Assembly: GCA_022829145.1 (NCBI GenBank)
Contig: CM040742.1
Span: 48,908,182 to 48,972,181 of the forward strand
Source: Albula goreensis
Lineage: Eukaryota; Chordata; Actinopteri; Albuliformes; Albulidae
Length of the DNA: 64,000 bases
Direction: 5' to 3'
In this document: one piece after another, positions 60,152 to 64,000 of the stretch
How positions within the stretch are numbered: position 1 is the stretch's first letter
Layout of the letters: each line of letters begins with the position of its first letter
Program-made: the position numbers and the translations under genes
The notes under the pieces: model-generated
Databases searched by the model: none
What the model was told of the DNA's origin: nothing
What the model saw: only the letters and a program-made list of their open reading frames with translations

Positions 60152-60545
60152 AGTGTGTGTGTGGTGTGTGTGTGTGGGTGTGTGTGTATCTCCTGTGTTT
60201 AACACAGAAACAGCCCGGCAGAGTCATCTCCATCTTATGGCACCACTGCTGCCCGCTCTGCCGATAAAACCCGGCCATGCGAAGCCCGAACTCAAAGCAG
60301 CAATCTGCCTGATAGACTGCTTTAATCATGCAGTGAGAAGCTCTTGCTATGGCCCTGCCCTACAGCAAACAATGCAGAAAACACTGCATCTTATTGCATC
60401 TCTTATTCCTTAGTGACTGTGCATATAGTTCCACTTTCTGACCACCAGAGGTCAGTGTTTTAACAGAGGAGAGAGAAGGCCTCACCTTGTAGAAGTTGAA
60501 CACCAGGTCCAGTTCACAAACATTGTGGAAATACTCATTCAGAAC
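59820..60545 (-). CDS. ap2s1: AP-2 complex sigma subunit, last two coding exons (partial)
   Basis: Minus-strand exons 60486-60545 (20 codons, VLNEYFHNVCELDLVFNFYK) and 59820-59921 (33 codons plus stop, from VYTVVDEMFLAGEIRE to MLQSLD) join in phase. They correspond to residues 90-142 of the 142-residue AP2 sigma subunit. AP-2 gathers cargo into clathrin-coated pits at the plasma membrane; sigma2 forms part of the dileucine-signal pocket, and the pocket residues at family positions 98 (Val) and 103 (Leu) are present. The last residue is Asp, where the mammalian protein has Glu. The upstream exons (residues 1-89) were not found before the right edge, so the intron is longer than 3.4 kb. The gene is convergent with rab4b. 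Confidence 0.94.
59938..60190. repeat. (CA)n and (GT)n microsatellites in the ap2s1 intron
   Basis: CA-rich at 59938-60021 with cgcccc interruptions; GT-rich at 60090-60190. Both lie in the 564-bp intron between the two ap2s1 exons. Confidence 0.9.
60486..60545 (-). CDS. ap2s1: ap2s1 penultimate coding exon
   Basis: Minus-strand acceptor (tttctttag) before GTTCTGAATG and donor gtgagg at 60485. Exactly 60 bp, phase 0 at both ends. Confidence 0.94.
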
Positions 60546-61299
60546 CTAAAGAAAGAGAAATGTACACAAGTATTGTGTTAACAGTCATACACCTTAAACC
60601 CAAGATCATACACTAAACAAGAGATACACCATGAGTGGGCCTCTGACTCAAACTGTAGTGTAAAAGAACTGCTCTGAGTAAAATATACCCAACAGTTTGA
60701 GAAAACCACCCAGGTGTACAACTGAAAACTACAATGTGTTAAAATCTGTCTGTCTGTATATATAGTTTAGTTTTCTTCAATCCAACTGCTTGAAAAACAG
60801 TCCTTCTCAAGTCACTTATTATCTAAAAGTGAGTTTTAAATAATTATTTAAATAATTGAATTACATAGAATTAAAAGTGTCTGATAAATGACTAAAATTC
60901 AATGTACATCTATCACTTGCATTATGTTGGCATCAAATTAACAACACGGTATCAGGACTGTCACACACACACAAACACACACACTAATCCAAACTCACTC
61001 AAACCCTTTCATAAACTTGTGTGACTCTGTGACTTACCCTCTGCAGAAACATGCTGCTCGTCTCACACTAGGGCCCTAGAGTCACTGAACTGTTTTGTCT
61101 AGACTCTTTCTACATGTTTGCATACACAAAAAAGTCAAACATTTGCAGATTGCATAATGTGTGTCTTGTTGTGACAGACGGTGAGATCACGAGGATGCCC
61201 GATTTTTGGGAAAGTGAGCAGGAGACTGGGAGGAGAAGAGCAGCAGTCCTCTTTGGTTACACTATGATCTTATTTATATTCTGCTGCACAACAGCACAC
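60546..61299. other. ap2s1: ap2s1 intron, unique part
   Basis: A/T-rich unique sequence before the CCAAT array. No match to the exon encoding residues up to HNFVE was found here or at 63317-64000. Confidence 0.6.
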
Positions 61300-63316
61300 A
61301 AAACACCACACTCAGCCAATCTCTACACCACACTCAGCCAATCTCTACTCTACTCAGCCAATCTCTACTCTACTCAGCCAATCTCTACACCACACTCAGC
61401 CAATCTCTACTCTACTCAGCCAATCTCTACACCACACTCAGCCAATCTCTACACCACACTCAGCCAATCTCTACTCTACTCAGCCAATCTCTACACCACA
61501 CTCAGCCAATCTCTACACCACACTCAGCCAATCTCTACACCACACTCAGCCAATCTGTACTCTACTCATCCAATCTCTACACCACACTCAGCCAATCTCT
61601 ACACCACACTCAGCCAATCTCTACTCTCCTCAGCCAATCTCTACACCACACTCAGCCAATCTCTACACCACACTCAGCCAATCTCTACACCACACTCAGC
61701 CAATCTCAGCCAATCTCTACACCACACTCAGCCAATCTCTACACCACACTCAGCCAATCTCTACTCTCCTCAGCCAATCTCTACACCACACTCAGCCAAT
61801 CTCTACTCTACTCAGCCAATCTCTACACCACACTCAGCCAATCTCTACACCACACTCAGCCAATCTCTACTCTACTCAGCCAATCTCTACACCACACTCA
61901 GCCAATCTCTACACCACACTCAGCCAATCTCTACACCACACTCAGCCAATCTCTACTCTACTCAGCCAATCTCTACACCACTCAGCCAATCTCTACACCA
62001 CACTCAGCCAATCTCTACCACACTCAGCCAATCTCTACACCACACTCTCTCTACTCAGCCAATCTCTACTCTACTCAGCCAATCTCTACTCAGCCAATCT
62101 CACCCAACTCTAATCTGTACCATTCACTCAGCCAATCTCTACACCACACTCAGCCAATCTCTACTCTACTCACCCAATCTCTACACCACACTCAGCCAAT
62201 CTCTACTCTACTCAGCCAATCTCTACTCTACTCAGCCAATCTCTACACCACACTCAGCCAATCTCTACACCACACTCAGCCAATCTGTACTCTATTCAGC
62301 CAATCTCTACTCTACTCACCCAATCTCTACACCACACTCAGCCAATCTCTACTCTACTCAGCCAATCTCTACACCACACTCAGCCAATCTGTACTCTATT
62401 CAGCCAATCTCTACTCTACTCACCCAATCTCTACACCACACTCAGCCAATCTCTACTCTACTCAGCCAATCTCTACACCACACTCAGCCAATCTGTACTC
62501 TATTCAGCCAATCTCTACTCTACTCACCCAATCTCTACACCACACTCAGCCAATCTCTACTCTACTCAGCCAATCTGTACTCTATTCAGCCAATCTCTAC
62601 TCTACTCACCCAATCTCTACACCACACTCAGCCAATCTCTACTCTACTCAGCCAATCTCTACTCTACTCAGCCAATCTCTACACCACACTCAGCCAATCT
62701 CTACTCTACTCAGCCAATCTCTACACCACACTCAGCCAATCTCTACACCACACTCAGCCAATCTCTACTCTACTCAGCCAATCTCTACACCACACTCAGC
62801 CAATCTCTACTCTACTCAGCCAATCTCTACACCACACTCAGCCAATCTCTACTCTACTCAGCCAATCTCTACACCACACTCAGCCAATCTCTACTCTCCT
62901 CAGCCAATCTCTACACCACACTCAGCCAATCTCTACTCTACTCAGCCAATCTCTACACCACACTCAGCCAATCTGTACTCTATTCAGCCAATCTGTACTC
63001 TACTCACCCAATCTCTACACCACACTCAGCCAATCTCTACTCTACTCAGCCAATCTGTACTCTATTCAGCCAATCTCTACTCTACTCAGCCAATCTCTAC
63101 ACCACACTCAGCCAATCTCTACACCACACTCAGCCAATCTGTACTCTACTCAGCCAATCTCTACACCACACTCAGCCAATCTCTACACCACACTCAGCCA
63201 ATCTCTACTCTACTCATCCAATCTCTACACCACACTCAGCCAATCTCTACTCTACTCATCCAATCTCTACACCACACTCAGCCAATCTCTACTCTACTCA
63301 GCCAATCTCTACTCTG
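61300..63316. repeat. 20/22-bp minisatellite in ap2s1 intron, about 95 copies
   Basis: Two unit types, ctcagccaatctctactcta (20) and ctcagccaatctctacacca plus ca (22), intermixed; rarer cacccaatc and ctgtac variants. Nearly every unit carries CCAAT. A 774-codon forward open frame covers it but is composed of repeat and is antisense to ap2s1. Confidence 0.95.
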
Positions 63317-64000
63317 TCTTTTTCAGCTTGTTTATTTGCTCATTTACATTTGAGCTTGACATGACTTTAGCTGTTCCTCACAGCTTCTGCCCAGTATTTT
63401 CACACATAATTGGACAGATCCACTATTATGACATATGATTAGAAAGATGTAATATTTTGATCTATGGTTGGGTGGACCTCGGCAGTACATTTTTCTTGAG
63501 GTGAGTCCTATCTTCCTTTCCTCCTGTACCACCTCGTCTCCTCCGTGCCCTTTGCGTCTCCCCTCACTCCCATGACCCCATGTTGGAGGAGACTCTGCTT
63601 AGAGCGCCCCTCAAAATCCCCCCGTTAGAAAATGCTCCTCATTTCTGGGTGAGATCATCATGCTCACACTCAGTCAGATTGAAAGTCCATCACACAAAAC
63701 ACGATGCCACCAGAAAGTTCAAAAACATGACAAGGAATTTATCGACATTAAAATATAAGAGCTAAAACAGTATGCAGTAACTGGCTAAATGACATTAATG
63801 AACAAGCAATTCAGTTTGCTTTTTAAACGTGTACCTGTGAAAAGCAGTGATTAATCTGTCATGGTAATTAACTCTGTAAAACTGAGCTTGTGTTGTAAAA
63901 CGTGACTCCAAACAGCACAGCAGGTGGAGGTAATGTAGGCGTATCTGACATTCATATTTCACAGCATAAAATGGACTGGTGTAAAACAGCAGAGAAGCAT
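63317..64000. other. ap2s1: ap2s1 intron continuing to window edge
   Basis: Unique sequence; no exon recognised. Confidence 0.55.

Noticed and set aside
61030-61060. Upstream ap2s1 exon near the gtgacttaccctctgcag sequence
   Set aside because: Reverse complement does not encode the expected AP2 sigma residues.
61114-63438. 774-codon open frame on the plus strand
   Set aside because: Almost entirely 20/22-bp repeat, antisense within the ap2s1 intron, and no domain; open because the repeat lacks stop codons.

Overview
The window is nuclear DNA of a ray-finned fish. It has spliced genes with GT-AG introns, vertebrate gene families, many (GT)n/(CA)n microsatellites and an unusually heavy load of minisatellites. 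By my own rough addition, tandem repeats fill about 20 kb of the 64 kb. A tRNA-derived SINE relic near 2.3 kb fits a teleost. I cannot name the species.

Four protein-coding genes can be supported exon by exon. (1) rtn2, plus strand, 4436-7948: the complete reticulon-homology domain in six exons; the first exon lies outside or was not recognised. (2) A RHOU-type Rho GTPase, plus strand, 12382-14833, three exons, 238 aa. (3) rab4b, plus strand, 40424-51177, seven exons, 213 aa, all junctions in phase. (4) ap2s1, minus strand, 59820-60545: only the last two coding exons; the 5' part lies beyond the right edge. Three of the four act in membrane shaping or traffic (ER curvature, endosome recycling, clathrin-coated pits), but they are separate transcription units, not an operon. 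In human, RTN2, RAB4B and AP2S1 lie on 19q13, while RHOU sits with RAB4A on 1q42. A RHOU-type gene beside rab4b therefore looks like a retained duplicate of an ancestral RHOU-RAB4 block.

Layout: 1-4.4 kb upstream repeats (a 60-bp array, a G-rich 30-bp array); 4.4-8 kb rtn2; 8.3-9.2 kb a 54-bp array; 9.2-12.4 kb upstream region of the Rho gene; 12.4-15.3 kb the Rho gene and a 52-bp array; 15.3-40 kb no recognisable gene, but many arrays (29-bp at 21.3 kb, 38-bp at 22.2 kb, 29-bp at 30.4 kb, 36-bp at 35 kb) and a dispersed element present twice; 40.4-51.2 kb rab4b, with arrays in introns 1, 2, 4 and 5 and over its stop codon; 51.2-59.8 kb spacer with a 32-bp array; 59.8-64 kb ap2s1, whose intron holds a 2-kb array of CCAAT motifs.

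The most striking pattern is that several arrays have units that include a gene's own splice junction or stop codon (rtn2 exon end, rab4b exon 4 donor, rab4b C-terminal codons). Others carry splice-site-like or CCAAT-like motifs in nearly every unit. The long open frames over these arrays are most simply explained by the repeats and are not called as genes.
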